Source: JBLHZY01 sp047631555
Lineage (GTDB): Bacteria > Pseudomonadota > Alphaproteobacteria > Rhodobacterales > Rhodobacteraceae
NCBI GenBank assembly: GCA_047631555.1
Contig: JBLHZY010000002.1
Location: 558,001-622,000, forward strand
Reading direction: 5' to 3'
DNA: 64,000 bases
The position numbers were made by a program, and so were the translations under genes. The notes beneath the pieces were generated by a model. The model ran no database searches, was not told where the DNA came from, and saw only the letters and a list, made by a program, of their open reading frames with translations. Shown here one piece after another: positions 26,352 to 35,392 of the stretch. Every line of letters begins with the position of its first letter. Within the stretch, counting starts at the first letter, position 1.

Positions 26352-27179
26352 ATGGCCTATGAAAACCTGGGCGAAGGTGCCCTTAACTACAATCCTTGCC
26401 GCTATGGCAAATCTAAACTGCTGTTTCGGGGGCCGCGCAAGAAGCTGGAAGGCGATTACATCGCTGTGCTTGGCGGGACCGAGACCTATGGAAAATTTGT
26501 TGAAACGCCGTTTCCGGCATTGTTGGAGCAGGAGCTTGATCTGCCGGTGGCCAATCTTGGCTGCGTCAACGCGGGGACGGATGTCTTTACCAATGATCAG
26601 ACGGTTATGGAAATATGCAGCAAAGCGCGCGTGACGGTCATTCAGATCGCGGGCGCGCAGAATATGTCGAACCGGTTTTATGCGGTGCATCCGCGGCGCA
26701 ATGACCGCTTTTTGCGCGCCTCGACGTTGCTGAAAACGATCTACCGTGAAATCGATTTTACCGATTTCAACTTTACGCGCCATTTGCTGCGGACCCTTAG
26801 CGAGACCTCGCCTGAGAAGTTCGCAATGGTACGTCAGGAGTTAAAGGATGCATGGGTTGCGCGGATGAAAACCATGCTTGCCAAAGTTGGCACAAAGGTT
26901 GTTTTGGTCTGGATGGCGGATCATTCGCCGGATGATCATGACGCGGTTGAAAATATGGGTGCGGATCCGCTGTTTGTGGATCGCAAGATGCTCGATGAGC
27001 TGCGCCCGTTGGTAAAAGACATCGTTGAAGTTGTTGCCTCAGAGGAAGAGGTGGATGCCGGTTACGAGCGGATGGTGTTTGCCGATATGGATGCACCGAC
27101 AGCGCGCGAAATGCTTGGCACGATTGTTCATGCGCGTGTTGCTGAAGAGCTGGCTGCTTCGATCTCCAAAAGCCTGTAA
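26352..27179 (+). CDS. DUF6473 family protein
   Basis: A 275-aa protein that resembles the DUF6473 family of Rhodobacterales; function unknown. It has no signal peptide or membrane helix. The N-terminal MAYENLGEGALNYNPCRYG, LRG-like FRGPRKKLEGDYIAVLGGTETYGKF and VANLGCVNAGTDVF suggest an SGNH/Rossmann-like core with a GG-x-ET-x-G turn; that fold guess is weak. TGGGTGGAAA precedes the ATG. It is flanked by two genes of acyl-CoA metabolism on the other strand. Confidence 0.65.
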   Translation: MAYENLGEGALNYNPCRYGKSKLLFRGPRKKLEGDYIAVLGGTETYGKFVETPFPALLEQELDLPVANLGCVNAGTDVFTNDQTVMEICSKARVTVIQIAGAQNMSNRFYAVHPRRNDRFLRASTLLKTIYREIDFTDFNFTRHLLRTLSETSPEKFAMVRQELKDAWVARMKTMLAKVGTKVVLVWMADHSPDDHDAVENMGADPLFVDRKMLDELRPLVKDIVEVVASEEEVDAGYERMVFADMDAPTAREMLGTIVHARVAEELAASISKSL

Positions 27180-27198
27180 CGCACAGGCTTAAAACGAA

Positions 27199-27228
27199 AA
27201 AAGGCCCGCCATACCGGCGGGCCTTTTC
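27199..27228. terminator. Bidirectional terminator between DUF6473 and etfA
   Basis: GGCCCGCC (27203-27210) pairs with GGCGGGCC (27216-27223) with AAAA/TTTT flanks and a 5-base loop (ATACC). It serves both converging genes. Confidence 0.88.
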
Positions 27229-27246
27229 ATTTGATCGCGCAAGTGA

Positions 27247-28173
27247 TCAGAGCTTTTCGATCAGCTCTGGCACAGCATCAAACAGATCGGCAACGAGGCC
27301 GTAATCTGCGACTTGGAAGATCGGGGCTTCTTCGTCTTTGTTGATTGCGACGATGATTTTGGAGTCTTTCATCCCGGCAAGGTGCTGGATCGCGCCAGAA
27401 ATACCCACAGCGATATAAAGCGCAGGAGCAACCACTTTGCCGGTTTGGCCAACTTGCCAATCGTTTGGTGCAAAGCCGCTATCCACAGCCGCGCGCGATG
27501 CGCCAACAGCCGCGCCGAGTTTATCGGCAAGCTTTTCGATCAGCGAGAAGTTCTCTTCTGATCCAACGCCGCGCCCACCAGACACAACGATGCCAGCGGA
27601 TGTCAGCTCGGGGCGATCCGAGGCAGCCATTTTATCTTCGACCCAAGTCGAGAGGCCGGGATTTTCAGCAGCACCAATGGTTTCAACCGAAGCTGAGCCG
27701 CCTGCGCCTGCCGCCTCGAAAGTCGAGGTGCGGAAGGTGATCACTTTGGTCGCGTCTTTGGATTTGACCGTTTGGATCGCGTTGCCCGCATAAACGGGGC
27801 GCTCGAATGTATCGCCGTCAACAACGCCGGAAACGTCCGTCAAAACCATCACGTCGAGCAGAGCTGCAACGCGGGGCAGGATGTTTTTCGCGTCTGTCGT
27901 AGCAGGTGCTACGATATGCGAATAGTCGCCTGCGAGCGAGACGATCAGCGCCGAAACGGGTTCGGCAAGACGGTGACCATAGATTGCGTCTTCGGCGCAA
28001 AGTACCTTTGCAACGCCGTCGATTTTCGCAGCTTCAGCGGCAGCATCCGCACATTTGGCGCCAACGGCCAGAACCGTTACATCGCCAAGCGCTTTGGAGG
28101 CCGAAACGGCTTTGGCGGTTGCGTCCATTGCAAGCGCGCCATCGTTGATTTCTGCAAGAAGAAGAACAGCCAT
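27247..28173 (-). CDS. etfA: Electron transfer flavoprotein, alpha subunit
   Basis: With EtfB it carries electrons from acyl-CoA dehydrogenases (such as the methylsuccinyl-CoA dehydrogenase candidate in this window) to ETF:quinone oxidoreductase. The 308-aa protein has the FAD-binding C-terminal domain: VVSGGRGVGSEENFSLIEKL, GASRAAVDSGFAPNDWQVGQ, GISGAIQHLAGMKDSKIIVAIN and DAVPEL. The ATG overlaps the etfB stop by one base (TAATG), so the two subunits are translationally coupled. Confidence 0.96.
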   Translation of the reverse strand: MAVLLLAEINDGALAMDATAKAVSASKALGDVTVLAVGAKCADAAAEAAKIDGVAKVLCAEDAIYGHRLAEPVSALIVSLAGDYSHIVAPATTDAKNILPRVAALLDVMVLTDVSGVVDGDTFERPVYAGNAIQTVKSKDATKVITFRTSTFEAAGAGGSASVETIGAAENPGLSTWVEDKMAASDRPELTSAGIVVSGGRGVGSEENFSLIEKLADKLGAAVGASRAAVDSGFAPNDWQVGQTGKVVAPALYIAVGISGAIQHLAGMKDSKIIVAINKDEEAPIFQVADYGLVADLFDAVPELIEKL

Positions 28174-28931
28174 TATACCGCTCCTTTTTCTTTGAGTTTG
28201 GCCACGAGCTCATCCACCGAGCCAACCATTTCGCCAGCCGTACGGCCCGCTGGTTCGCTTGTTTTGACGATCTCAAGACGGGGGCTAACATCAACGCCAA
28301 AGTCGGCTGCTGTCTTTTCATCCAGCGGCTTTTTCTTGGCTTTCATGATGTTTGGCAAAGAGGCATAGCGCGGCTCGTTGAGGCGCAAATCTGCGGTCAC
28401 GATTGCAGGCAAGGTTACCTTGATCGTTTGCAGACCGCCATCAACTTCGCGGCTGACAATGGCTGCGTCGCCGTCGATTTCGATCGAGTTTGCGAATGTT
28501 GCTTGGCTCCAGCCGAGCAACGCAGCAAGCATTTGCCCTGTCGCATTCATATCGTTGTCGATGGATTGTTTGCCTGCGATCACAAGGCCGGGGGCCTCTT
28601 CGTCGATCACGGCTTTGAGGATTTTCGCAACCGCGAGCGGCTCGATATCCTGATGCACATCGTCGGCAGCAACCACGAGGATTGCGCGATCTGCGCCCAT
28701 GGCCAGAGCCGTGCGCAGCGTTTCCTGCGCTTGCTTTACGCCGATGGAAACAACAACAACTTCGTCCGCTTTGCCCGCTTCTTTGAGGCGGATTGCCTCT
28801 TCGACAGCGATTTCATCAAATGGATTCATCGACATTTTGACATTGGCGAGATCGACGCCGCTTCCGTCCGCTTTGACGCGCACTTTCACATTGTAATCGA
28901 TCACGCGTTTGACAGGTACAAGCACCTTCAT
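28173..28931 (-). CDS. etfB: Electron transfer flavoprotein, beta subunit
   Basis: AMP-binding partner of EtfA, 252 aa. It begins MKVLVPVKRVIDYNVKVRVK and includes MSMNPFDEIAVEEAIRLKEAG, GKQSIDNDMNATGQMLAALL (ETF-beta signature) and LPNIMKAKKKPLDEK (the recognition-loop region). AAGGAG lies upstream of the ATG. The 221-bp upstream gap contains inverted repeats. Confidence 0.97.
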   Translation of the reverse strand: MKVLVPVKRVIDYNVKVRVKADGSGVDLANVKMSMNPFDEIAVEEAIRLKEAGKADEVVVVSIGVKQAQETLRTALAMGADRAILVVAADDVHQDIEPLAVAKILKAVIDEEAPGLVIAGKQSIDNDMNATGQMLAALLGWSQATFANSIEIDGDAAIVSREVDGGLQTIKVTLPAIVTADLRLNEPRYASLPNIMKAKKKPLDEKTAADFGVDVSPRLEIVKTSEPAGRTAGEMVGSVDELVAKLKEKGAV

Positions 28932-29030
28932 AAGCGCAAACTCCTTATGCGTTAATGGGCCGCAATTGGCCCCTTCAAGCTCTCCATCAGGTTGTTAGCT
29001 TAGGAGCGCGCTGGAAAACAGAGCAAAATT

Positions 29031-29096
29031 GTCGCGAAACTTTGCGCGACGTGACGTATTCTTCGCGAAATACAAGACCGCTATGCGAAATAGCGG
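29031..29096. promoter_or_regulatory. Two inverted repeats upstream of etfB
   Basis: GTCGCG (29031-29036) and CGCGAC (29045-29050) form an inverted repeat with an 8-bp spacer that contains AAACTTTG. CCGCTAT-gcgaa-ATAGCGG (29078-29096) is a perfect 7-bp inverted repeat. TTCGCGAAA lies between them. They sit 100-165 bp before the etfB start and are candidate operators or a 5' structure for etfBA. Confidence 0.4.
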
Positions 29097-29152
29097 CGAG
29101 ATTCGCGCTGAGGCAGTCTGTTTTGCGGTTTGGGCGGTATGTGGCGCGGGGG

Positions 29153-29725
29153 TTAGCGATTGGCGCCGGGAACCCAGAGCACATCTCCGGTGCCATTATC
29201 ATTGGCGCTGCGAGCGGCGACAAAGAACCAATCCGAAAGCCGGTTGAGATAACGGATCGCGGCAGGGTTTACCGCCTCTTGGGTGGCCAGTTCCGTTGCC
29301 AAGCGCTCGGCGCGCCGACTTACGGTTCGGCAAAGGTGCAGATGGGCGGCGAGGGGCGTTCCGCCGGGTAGAATGAAGCTGCGCAGGGGATCGAGGCGCG
29401 CGTTCATCGCATCAATTTCGTTTTCCAGCCGGATTGTCTGGGCGTCTGAGATGCGCAGGGGCGGGTATTCGGCATCGGCGTCTTTGTCCATTTCGGGGCG
29501 GCAGAAATCAGCGCCCAGATCAAACAGATCGTTTTGGATCATGGCCAGTTGGGCATCGATTTGCCCGCTTGCATGCAGGCGCGCAAGGCCAAGCGTTGCG
29601 TTGACCTCATCGACCGTTCCGTAGGCCTCGACGCGGGGATCATGTTTGGCGACGCGGACCCCGTTGCCAAGGGCCGTATCGCCGCCATCGCCGGTTCTGG
29701 TATAGATTTTATTGAGAACAACCAT
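29153..29725 (-). CDS. pduO: Cob(I)alamin adenosyltransferase, PduO type
   Basis: Transfers adenosyl from ATP to cob(I)alamin to make coenzyme B12. The 190-aa protein has the PduO/MMAB signatures KIYTRTGDGGDTALGNG (residues 6-22), VEAYGTVDEVNATLGLA, MIQNDLFDLGADFCRP and LCRTVSRRAERLATEL plus RYLNRLSDWFFVAAR. The open frame extends upstream into the HIG1-like gene; the ATG at 29725 has AAGGG and matches family starts. B12-dependent mutases (ethylmalonyl-CoA and methylmalonyl-CoA) are the likely users. It is 4 bp after the small membrane protein gene. Confidence 0.93.
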   Translation of the reverse strand: MVVLNKIYTRTGDGGDTALGNGVRVAKHDPRVEAYGTVDEVNATLGLARLHASGQIDAQLAMIQNDLFDLGADFCRPEMDKDADAEYPPLRISDAQTIRLENEIDAMNARLDPLRSFILPGGTPLAAHLHLCRTVSRRAERLATELATQEAVNPAAIRYLNRLSDWFFVAARSANDNGTGDVLWVPGANR

Positions 29726-29729
29726 AGGC

Positions 29730-29933
29730 TTACCCTTTGCCGCGCAGGTAGACGTAGAGAATGACAAGCACAACGGCCACTGCCTGCATCGCGACGCGGT
29801 AGCGCATGATCCGGTTGGCATGTTTGCGATTGAAATCGCCGCCTTTGGCAAAGCCAAGCACGCCGATCATCAGCACAACAAGCACAGCCAAAACGGCCAG
29901 AATGATTAGGATAAAGAGCGGATCTTGCATCAT
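29730..29933 (-). CDS. Small HIG1-domain-like twin-transmembrane protein
   Basis: A 66-67 aa protein with two hydrophobic helices (LFILIILAVLAVLVVLMIGV and MQAVAVVLVILYVYL) joined by a basic loop GFAKGGDFNRKHANRIMRYR, which matches the HIG1/twin-TM pattern common in alphaproteobacteria. Two adjacent ATGs (29933, 29930) are possible starts; the longer frame from 30011 looks unlike the family. It is coupled to the adenosyltransferase gene with a 4-bp gap. The role is unknown; related eukaryotic HIG1 proteins associate with respiratory complexes. Confidence 0.75.
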   Translation of the reverse strand: MMQDPLFILIILAVLAVLVVLMIGVLGFAKGGDFNRKHANRIMRYRVAMQAVAVVLVILYVYLRGKG

Positions 29934-30052
29934 GATTTTGACTTTCTGTTTGGCCCACTCTCGCACAGAGCGCGGGGGGGCGCCAATCAAGTTAATGCGC
30001 AGGCGTGCCATTCCAAGCGGGCATATTGCCGCGCGACCGGTTCAGAGCGAGC

Positions 30053-30892
30053 TTACGCCTTGCCCATCAGCCAATCAATTGCGCGTTGCGGCAAGAAGCG
30101 TTTGGCAAAGCCTGCGATATATGTGGCGGTGGTTACATAGTAATGGGCGCGCGGATTTGGCGCCTCTAGCGCGTGGATCAGTTTGGCCGTGACGGCCGCG
30201 CAGGGAAGCTCAAAGCGGTCAGGTGTTCCGCTGTCATCATAGAGGCGCGGGCGCAGGGATTTCTCGTATTGGGCGGCGCGGGGCGAGGCTTTCCAATCAA
30301 TCCAGCGCTCGAAATTCTTTTGGCTGTTGAGGCGGAAATCGGTTGGGATGGGGCCGGGCTCGATCAGGGAGACCTTGATCGGCGTGTCGCGCATCTCAAG
30401 GCGCAACGTGTCGGTTAGGCCTTCCACGGCGAATTTTGTCGCCACATAAGAGCCGCGCCATTTCAGCCCGATCAGCCCCAAAACGGAGGAGCAGTTCACG
30501 ATCCTTCCATGCCCTTGGGCGCGCATTACGGGGATCGCGAGGCGGGTGAGTTCGTGCCAGCCAAAGAAATTCGCCTCAAAATTAAGGCGCAGCGCATCTG
30601 TGGGCAGATCTTCGACAGCGCCGGGGATTGCATAGGCGCCGTTATTGTAGAGCGCATCTAGCGTGCCGCCCGTGCGTTTTATCGCTTCGGCAAATGCGGC
30701 GTGGATCGAGGCGGTATCCTCATAATCCAGCGTGAAGCTCTCTAACCCCTCAGAGCGGAGCCGTTCGCAATCGGTCTCTTGGCGGCAGGTGGCAAAAACG
30801 CGGTAGCCGCGCTTGGCCAATGTGTGGGCCGCGTCATAGCCGATGCCGGAGGAGCAGCCGGTGATGAGGATCGATTTTGAGAGAGGGGTCAT
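30053..30892 (-). CDS. Short-chain dehydrogenase/reductase
   Basis: A 279-aa classical SDR. It has the cofactor motif TGCSSGIGYDAAHTLAKRG (residues 11-29), the NNGAYA (NNAG-type) motif, SSVLGLIGLKWRGSYVATKFA with catalytic Ser, Tyr and Lys, and the EPGPIPTDF segment. Arg 37 after the second strand (ATCRQ) suggests NADP preference. The substrate cannot be told. It stands alone between the HIG1-like and SH3 genes on the minus strand. Confidence 0.88.
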   Translation of the reverse strand: MTPLSKSILITGCSSGIGYDAAHTLAKRGYRVFATCRQETDCERLRSEGLESFTLDYEDTASIHAAFAEAIKRTGGTLDALYNNGAYAIPGAVEDLPTDALRLNFEANFFGWHELTRLAIPVMRAQGHGRIVNCSSVLGLIGLKWRGSYVATKFAVEGLTDTLRLEMRDTPIKVSLIEPGPIPTDFRLNSQKNFERWIDWKASPRAAQYEKSLRPRLYDDSGTPDRFELPCAAVTAKLIHALEAPNPRAHYYVTTATYIAGFAKRFLPQRAIDWLMGKA

Positions 30893-30968
30893 GCGCGCGC
30901 CTTTGCTTGTTTTGCAAATGCTTAACGGGCGCGGCGCGCAGGCTCAACCAATACCAATGCCGGCTGGA

Positions 30969-31502
30969 TCACTCGGAAAGTTCGGTGAGAAAGCGCGCGG
31001 CCAGATAGCCCTCAACGCCGTCGCCCTCGATGCGGATTTTAACCCAGTCGGCATTTGGATCAGAAATCACCATGGTAATCTCGCCGCGCACAACCTGATC
31101 AAGCACGGCATAATCGGTTGAGGGGCCAGAGCGGACATTCACGCGCTTTGCAGTCACTTGGCGCAGGATTGGTTGAGGCGTTTGTTTAACGACGACCAAA
31201 TCAACAGCCGGAGCGGGCGTTGCTGCGGGGGCGGTAACGGCGGCAACCTTGGTCGAAAGCACCATGCCAGCAGGGTTAATCGCAGGTGTTTGGGAGGTTT
31301 GCGTGGCGATTTTTGTGTTGTCGCTGGAGGAGGCGCGGGCAACGATGGCTTCGCGCTCTGATTGGCGGGCGATCGCTTTGGGCGCGTCCTGCTCGGCTTT
31401 GGCGGCATTGATCGCCGCCAGTTCATCAGCAGAAAGATCGCGGCCTGCGATTGTCATCACAAGGCCGAGGCCCACAAGCGTAAGCATAGTTAGTTTGATC
31501 AT
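30969..31502 (-). CDS. Exported SH3-domain protein
   Basis: A 177-aa protein with an N-terminal hydrophobic segment (TMLTLVGLGLVMTIAG) that acts as signal peptide or anchor, a long Ala/Pro/Thr-rich linker (about residues 25-110) and a C-terminal bacterial SH3 (SH3_3) domain: TAKRVNVRSGPSTDYAVLDQV through DWVKIRIEGDGVEGYLAARF. Such domains bind peptidoglycan or proteins in the periplasm. Divergent from parC. Confidence 0.82.
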   Translation of the reverse strand: MIKLTMLTLVGLGLVMTIAGRDLSADELAAINAAKAEQDAPKAIARQSEREAIVARASSSDNTKIATQTSQTPAINPAGMVLSTKVAAVTAPAATPAPAVDLVVVKQTPQPILRQVTAKRVNVRSGPSTDYAVLDQVVRGEITMVISDPNADWVKIRIEGDGVEGYLAARFLTELSE

Positions 31503-31696
31503 CTTGTAACCCCCGGCAAATCATTAACGCGTTACTTATACAGTCCTTTCCGAAAAGGGGCAGGGAAAAAACGCCGATTATTCCCCGTAAAGCGACGAAT
31601 TTTGCCCCCGACGATTTGCGATTTTTTTGCGTTGGAAACGTAAGCCAATGCGCGCCGAGCCTTTACCGCGCGCTTTGAGCCGAGTATCTAAAAAAC

Positions 31697-34036
31697 ATGA
31701 GCAGTAAGAACAATGATGATGCGGGCGTTTTGCCGCCCGAACACACCGAGACACTCCGGCGCGCGATTGGCGATCGGTATCTGACCTATGCGCTAAGCAC
31801 GATCATGCACCGCGCCTTGCCCGATGCCCGCGATGGGCTCAAGCCTGTGCACCGACGCATTTTATATGCGATGCGCGAGCTGAAGCTTGATCCCAAGGGG
31901 CGTTTTCGCAAAAGCTCGAAGATTTCCGGCGATGTGATGGGCAACTATCACCCGCATGGTGATACTGCGATTTATGATGCCATGGCGCGCCTCGCGCAGG
32001 ATTTTAACATTCGCTATCCGCTGGTGGATGGCCAAGGCAACTTTGGCAATATCGATGGCGATAACCCTGCGGCAAGCCGGTATACCGAAGCGCGGATGAC
32101 CGCCGCCGCCGAGGCCTTGATGGAAGGTCTCAACGAAAACGCCGTTGATTTTCGCGACAATTATGATGGCACAATGCAAGAGCCGGTCGTGCTTCCTGCG
32201 GCCTTTCCCAATCTGTTGGCGAATGGCTCTTCGGGGATTGCTGTGGGCATGGCGACGAACATTCCGCCGCATAATATTCCTGAGCTGATTGATGCCTGCC
32301 TGCATCTGATCAAAGTGCCGGATGCGCGCGATGATACCTTGCTCAATTACATTCCCGGCCCCGATTTTCCAACCGGCGGCGTGATCGTTGAACCGCGCGA
32401 AAATATCGCTGAGGCTTACCGCACTGGGCGCGGCAGTTTCCGCCTGCGGGCGAAATGGGAGGTCGAGGATACAGGGCGCGGCACCTATCAGATCGTGATC
32501 ACCGAGATCCCCTATCAGGTTCAAAAGAGCCGGTTGATCGAGAAGATTGCCGAGCTGATCCAGCTTAAGAAAATCCCGATCCTTGGCGATGTGCGCGATG
32601 AAAGCGCCGAAGATATCCGCCTGATCATTGAGCCGAAATCAAAGAATGTTGATCCCGAAGTTCTGATGGGCACGCTTTATCGTAATTCCGAATTGGAAAC
32701 CCGCTTTAGCCTGAACTTGAACGTGTTGATTGATGGGCGCACGCCCAAGGTCTGTTCGCTCAAAGAAGTGCTGCGCGCGTTTTTGGATCACCGCCGCGAG
32801 GTGCTTAACCGGCGCTCGCAGCACCGGCTTGAGAAGATTGATCACCGCCTTGAGGTGCTTGAGGGCTTTATCATCGCCTTCCTCAATCTGGATCGGGTGA
32901 TCGATATTATCCGCTACGATGATGATCCCAAGGCCGCGCTCATGGCTGAGGATTGGGGCATGAAGCGGGGCCGTGCGCCGGATGAAGCGGCTTATGTTTC
33001 GCCGCTACCTGCTGCTGGCGAGGGCGAGCTAACGGAAGTTCAGGCCGAAGCGATCCTGAACATGCGCCTGCGCTCTTTGCGCCGTTTGGAAGAGTTAGAG
33101 CTGGTGCGCGAGCGCGATGCTTTGATGGCCGAGCGGGCCGTGATTGAGGATCTGTTGGAGCATCCTGAGGTTCAGTGGGATCGCATTTCCGATCAGCTCA
33201 AAGAAACCAAGCGCGTGTTTGGCAAGGATTATAAGGACGGGGCGAGCGCGCTTTATCCAAATCCGGGCGATCGGCGCACCATGTTTGGCGAAGCGGCTGA
33301 AATCCCCGATGTACCGCTTGAGGCGATGATTGAGCGCGAGCCGATCACCATCGTTTGTTCCAAAATGGGCTGGATCCGCGCCATGACGGGCCATATCGAT
33401 TTGGCACGCGAGCTGAAATTCAAGGATGGCGATGAGGGGCGGCATGTGTTCCATGCCGAGACCACCGATCGCATCCTGTTGTTTGGCACAAACGGGCGCT
33501 TTTATACGCTCTCTGCCTCGACCTTGCCCGGCGGGCGGGGGATGGGCGAGCCGGTGCGTTTGATGGTTGATTTGCCCAATGAGGCCGAGATCGTTGATCT
33601 GTTTATTCACCGCCCCGGCCAGCGGCTTTTGGTTGCTTCAACGGCAGGCGATGGCTTTGTTGTTCCCGAGGATGAGGTGATCGCGCAAACGCGCACGGGC
33701 CGTCAGGTTTTGAATGTGAAGGGCGATGTGCGCGCCAAGGTTTGCCGCCCGATTATGGGCGATAGCGTGGCTGTTGTTGGCGAGAACCGCAAAGTGCTGA
33801 TTTTCCCGCTCGAAGACCTGCCCGAAATGGGCCGTGGCAAGGGCGTTCGGTTGCAGAAATACAAGGACGGTGGGCTTTCTGATGCGACGACTTTCCCGCT
33901 TTCCGAGGGGCTGAGCTGGCTTGATCCGGCGGGGCGGACGCGCACCGAGACCGCGCTTGGAGACTGGAGCGCCAAACGGGCAACCGCCGGGCGCATGGCG
34001 CCGCGCGGCTTCCCGCGGGACAATAGATTTACCTAG
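31697..34036 (+). CDS. parC: DNA topoisomerase IV subunit A
   Basis: DNA-cleaving subunit of topoisomerase IV, which decatenates daughter chromosomes. The 779-aa protein has RRILYAMRELKLDPKGRFRK, MGNYHPHGDTAIYDAMARLAQ, DGQGNFGNIDGDNPAASRYTE with catalytic Y129, and a shorter C-terminal beta-pinwheel. No GyrA-box was found, which supports ParC over GyrA. parE is not in the window. The DUF898 gene follows after 18 bp, possibly on the same transcript. Confidence 0.95.
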   Translation: MSSKNNDDAGVLPPEHTETLRRAIGDRYLTYALSTIMHRALPDARDGLKPVHRRILYAMRELKLDPKGRFRKSSKISGDVMGNYHPHGDTAIYDAMARLAQDFNIRYPLVDGQGNFGNIDGDNPAASRYTEARMTAAAEALMEGLNENAVDFRDNYDGTMQEPVVLPAAFPNLLANGSSGIAVGMATNIPPHNIPELIDACLHLIKVPDARDDTLLNYIPGPDFPTGGVIVEPRENIAEAYRTGRGSFRLRAKWEVEDTGRGTYQIVITEIPYQVQKSRLIEKIAELIQLKKIPILGDVRDESAEDIRLIIEPKSKNVDPEVLMGTLYRNSELETRFSLNLNVLIDGRTPKVCSLKEVLRAFLDHRREVLNRRSQHRLEKIDHRLEVLEGFIIAFLNLDRVIDIIRYDDDPKAALMAEDWGMKRGRAPDEAAYVSPLPAAGEGELTEVQAEAILNMRLRSLRRLEELELVRERDALMAERAVIEDLLEHPEVQWDRISDQLKETKRVFGKDYKDGASALYPNPGDRRTMFGEAAEIPDVPLEAMIEREPITIVCSKMGWIRAMTGHIDLARELKFKDGDEGRHVFHAETTDRILLFGTNGRFYTLSASTLPGGRGMGEPVRLMVDLPNEAEIVDLFIHRPGQRLLVASTAGDGFVVPEDEVIAQTRTGRQVLNVKGDVRAKVCRPIMGDSVAVVGENRKVLIFPLEDLPEMGRGKGVRLQKYKDGGLSDATTFPLSEGLSWLDPAGRTRTETALGDWSAKRATAGRMAPRGFPRDNRFT

Positions 34037-34054
34037 CGAAAGTGAGAACGGTGC

Positions 34055-35392
34055 ATGACGAGTTTTGAGACCGCAGCGGCGCCGGGCGCACAGATTTTGG
34101 ACGGCGCTACCGGGCCGGTTGCGGGCAAACTCGTCACCGATTATGCGGGCGACAAAGGCCATATGTTTGGCCTCGCGTTTCGCACCGGCGCGCTTACGGT
34201 TCTGACCTTTGGCTTTTATCGCTTTTGGATGAAAACCAAACTGCGCAGGTATTATTGGTCGTCAATTCGCCCCGGCGGCGTACCGCTTGAGTATACCGGG
34301 CAGGGCATTGAAAAGCTGCTTGGGTTTCTCGTCGCTGTGGTTGTGATGGCGTTTTATATCGGCATCGTGAACCTGCTTTTGATGTTTGCCTCTTTTGCGA
34401 TTTTTCACGGCAATGTCACGGCCTACGTGCTTTCGTTCGTCGGGGTTTTGCCGATTGTGTTCTTCGCCCAATACCGCGCCCGGCGCTATATTCTGGCGCG
34501 CACGCGCTGGCGCGGCATCCGCTTTGGGCTTGAGCCGGGGGCGTGGGGCTATTCGTTTCGCGCGCTGGGCTATTGGCTTTTGGCGATTGGATCGCTTGGC
34601 CTGCTGTGGCCGCTCAAGACCTTTCGGCTAGAAAAGTACCGCATCGATCACACCTATTTTGGCGATCAAAAGCTGCATCAGGGGGGGCGTTTTACGATGC
34701 TTTACCGTCCGTTTTTGCAAGTGTTGATCCCAGGATATATTTCGCTTGGCCTCTTGGTTTGGCTCTACGCAATGAGCCTGTCGGGCGTTGAAGAGCTTGG
34801 TTTTGTTGAGATCATCGCCGCATTGGTCGATTTTGGTGAGGAAAATTCCGGGGCTGACTATGGCTTCTTGCGGGCGCAACTTTTGCACTTCATCACTGTG
34901 CCGTGGATGCTTGTGGGCATGCTGCACTACTCCGTGCAAGCGTTTCGCATCATGGCCGCGCATAAGTCTGCCGGTCCGATCCGATTTGAGTCCAAGCCGC
35001 GCACAGGCCGGATGTTTTGGATTTATTTGTCGGGATTTACCTTGAGCTATCTTGTGTTTGTATGCGGCATTGGCGCGGTGATTTTTCTTGGGTTCGTTTT
35101 CGCACTGATCATGATGGGTGATATGTCATCGGGTGTGGCGCTTGAGGAAAGCCTTAGGATGTATCCGCTGTGGCTGACGACAGGCGTGAGTATTTTGGTC
35201 TATTTCACGATCTTTATTCTTTGGCAGGTGTTTAAGCATGTCTTTGTTACCTTGCCTACAGCGCGCCATTACGCCGAGACACTGACCTTGTTTGGCACGG
35301 ATGAGATCGGGTTGATCAATCAGCGCGCGCGCGATGAATTTGCCGAGGCTGAGGGCTTTGCCGATGCGCTTGATCTGGGAGCCGCGATATGA
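34055..35392 (+). CDS. DUF898 (YjgN-like) membrane protein
   Basis: A 445-aa polytopic protein of the DUF898/YjgN family, function unknown. Sequence features: GKLVTDYAGDKGHMFGLAFRTG followed by LTFGFYRFWMKTKLRRYYWS, the family's signature of a membrane turn with aromatic-basic residues, repeated more weakly around GLLWPLKTFRLEKYRIDHTYFG. About eight hydrophobic helices. The stop overlaps the start of an M48 peptidase gene (ATGA), so the products are probably made together at the inner membrane. Confidence 0.82.
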   Translation: MTSFETAAAPGAQILDGATGPVAGKLVTDYAGDKGHMFGLAFRTGALTVLTFGFYRFWMKTKLRRYYWSSIRPGGVPLEYTGQGIEKLLGFLVAVVVMAFYIGIVNLLLMFASFAIFHGNVTAYVLSFVGVLPIVFFAQYRARRYILARTRWRGIRFGLEPGAWGYSFRALGYWLLAIGSLGLLWPLKTFRLEKYRIDHTYFGDQKLHQGGRFTMLYRPFLQVLIPGYISLGLLVWLYAMSLSGVEELGFVEIIAALVDFGEENSGADYGFLRAQLLHFITVPWMLVGMLHYSVQAFRIMAAHKSAGPIRFESKPRTGRMFWIYLSGFTLSYLVFVCGIGAVIFLGFVFALIMMGDMSSGVALEESLRMYPLWLTTGVSILVYFTIFILWQVFKHVFVTLPTARHYAETLTLFGTDEIGLINQRARDEFAEAEGFADALDLGAAI

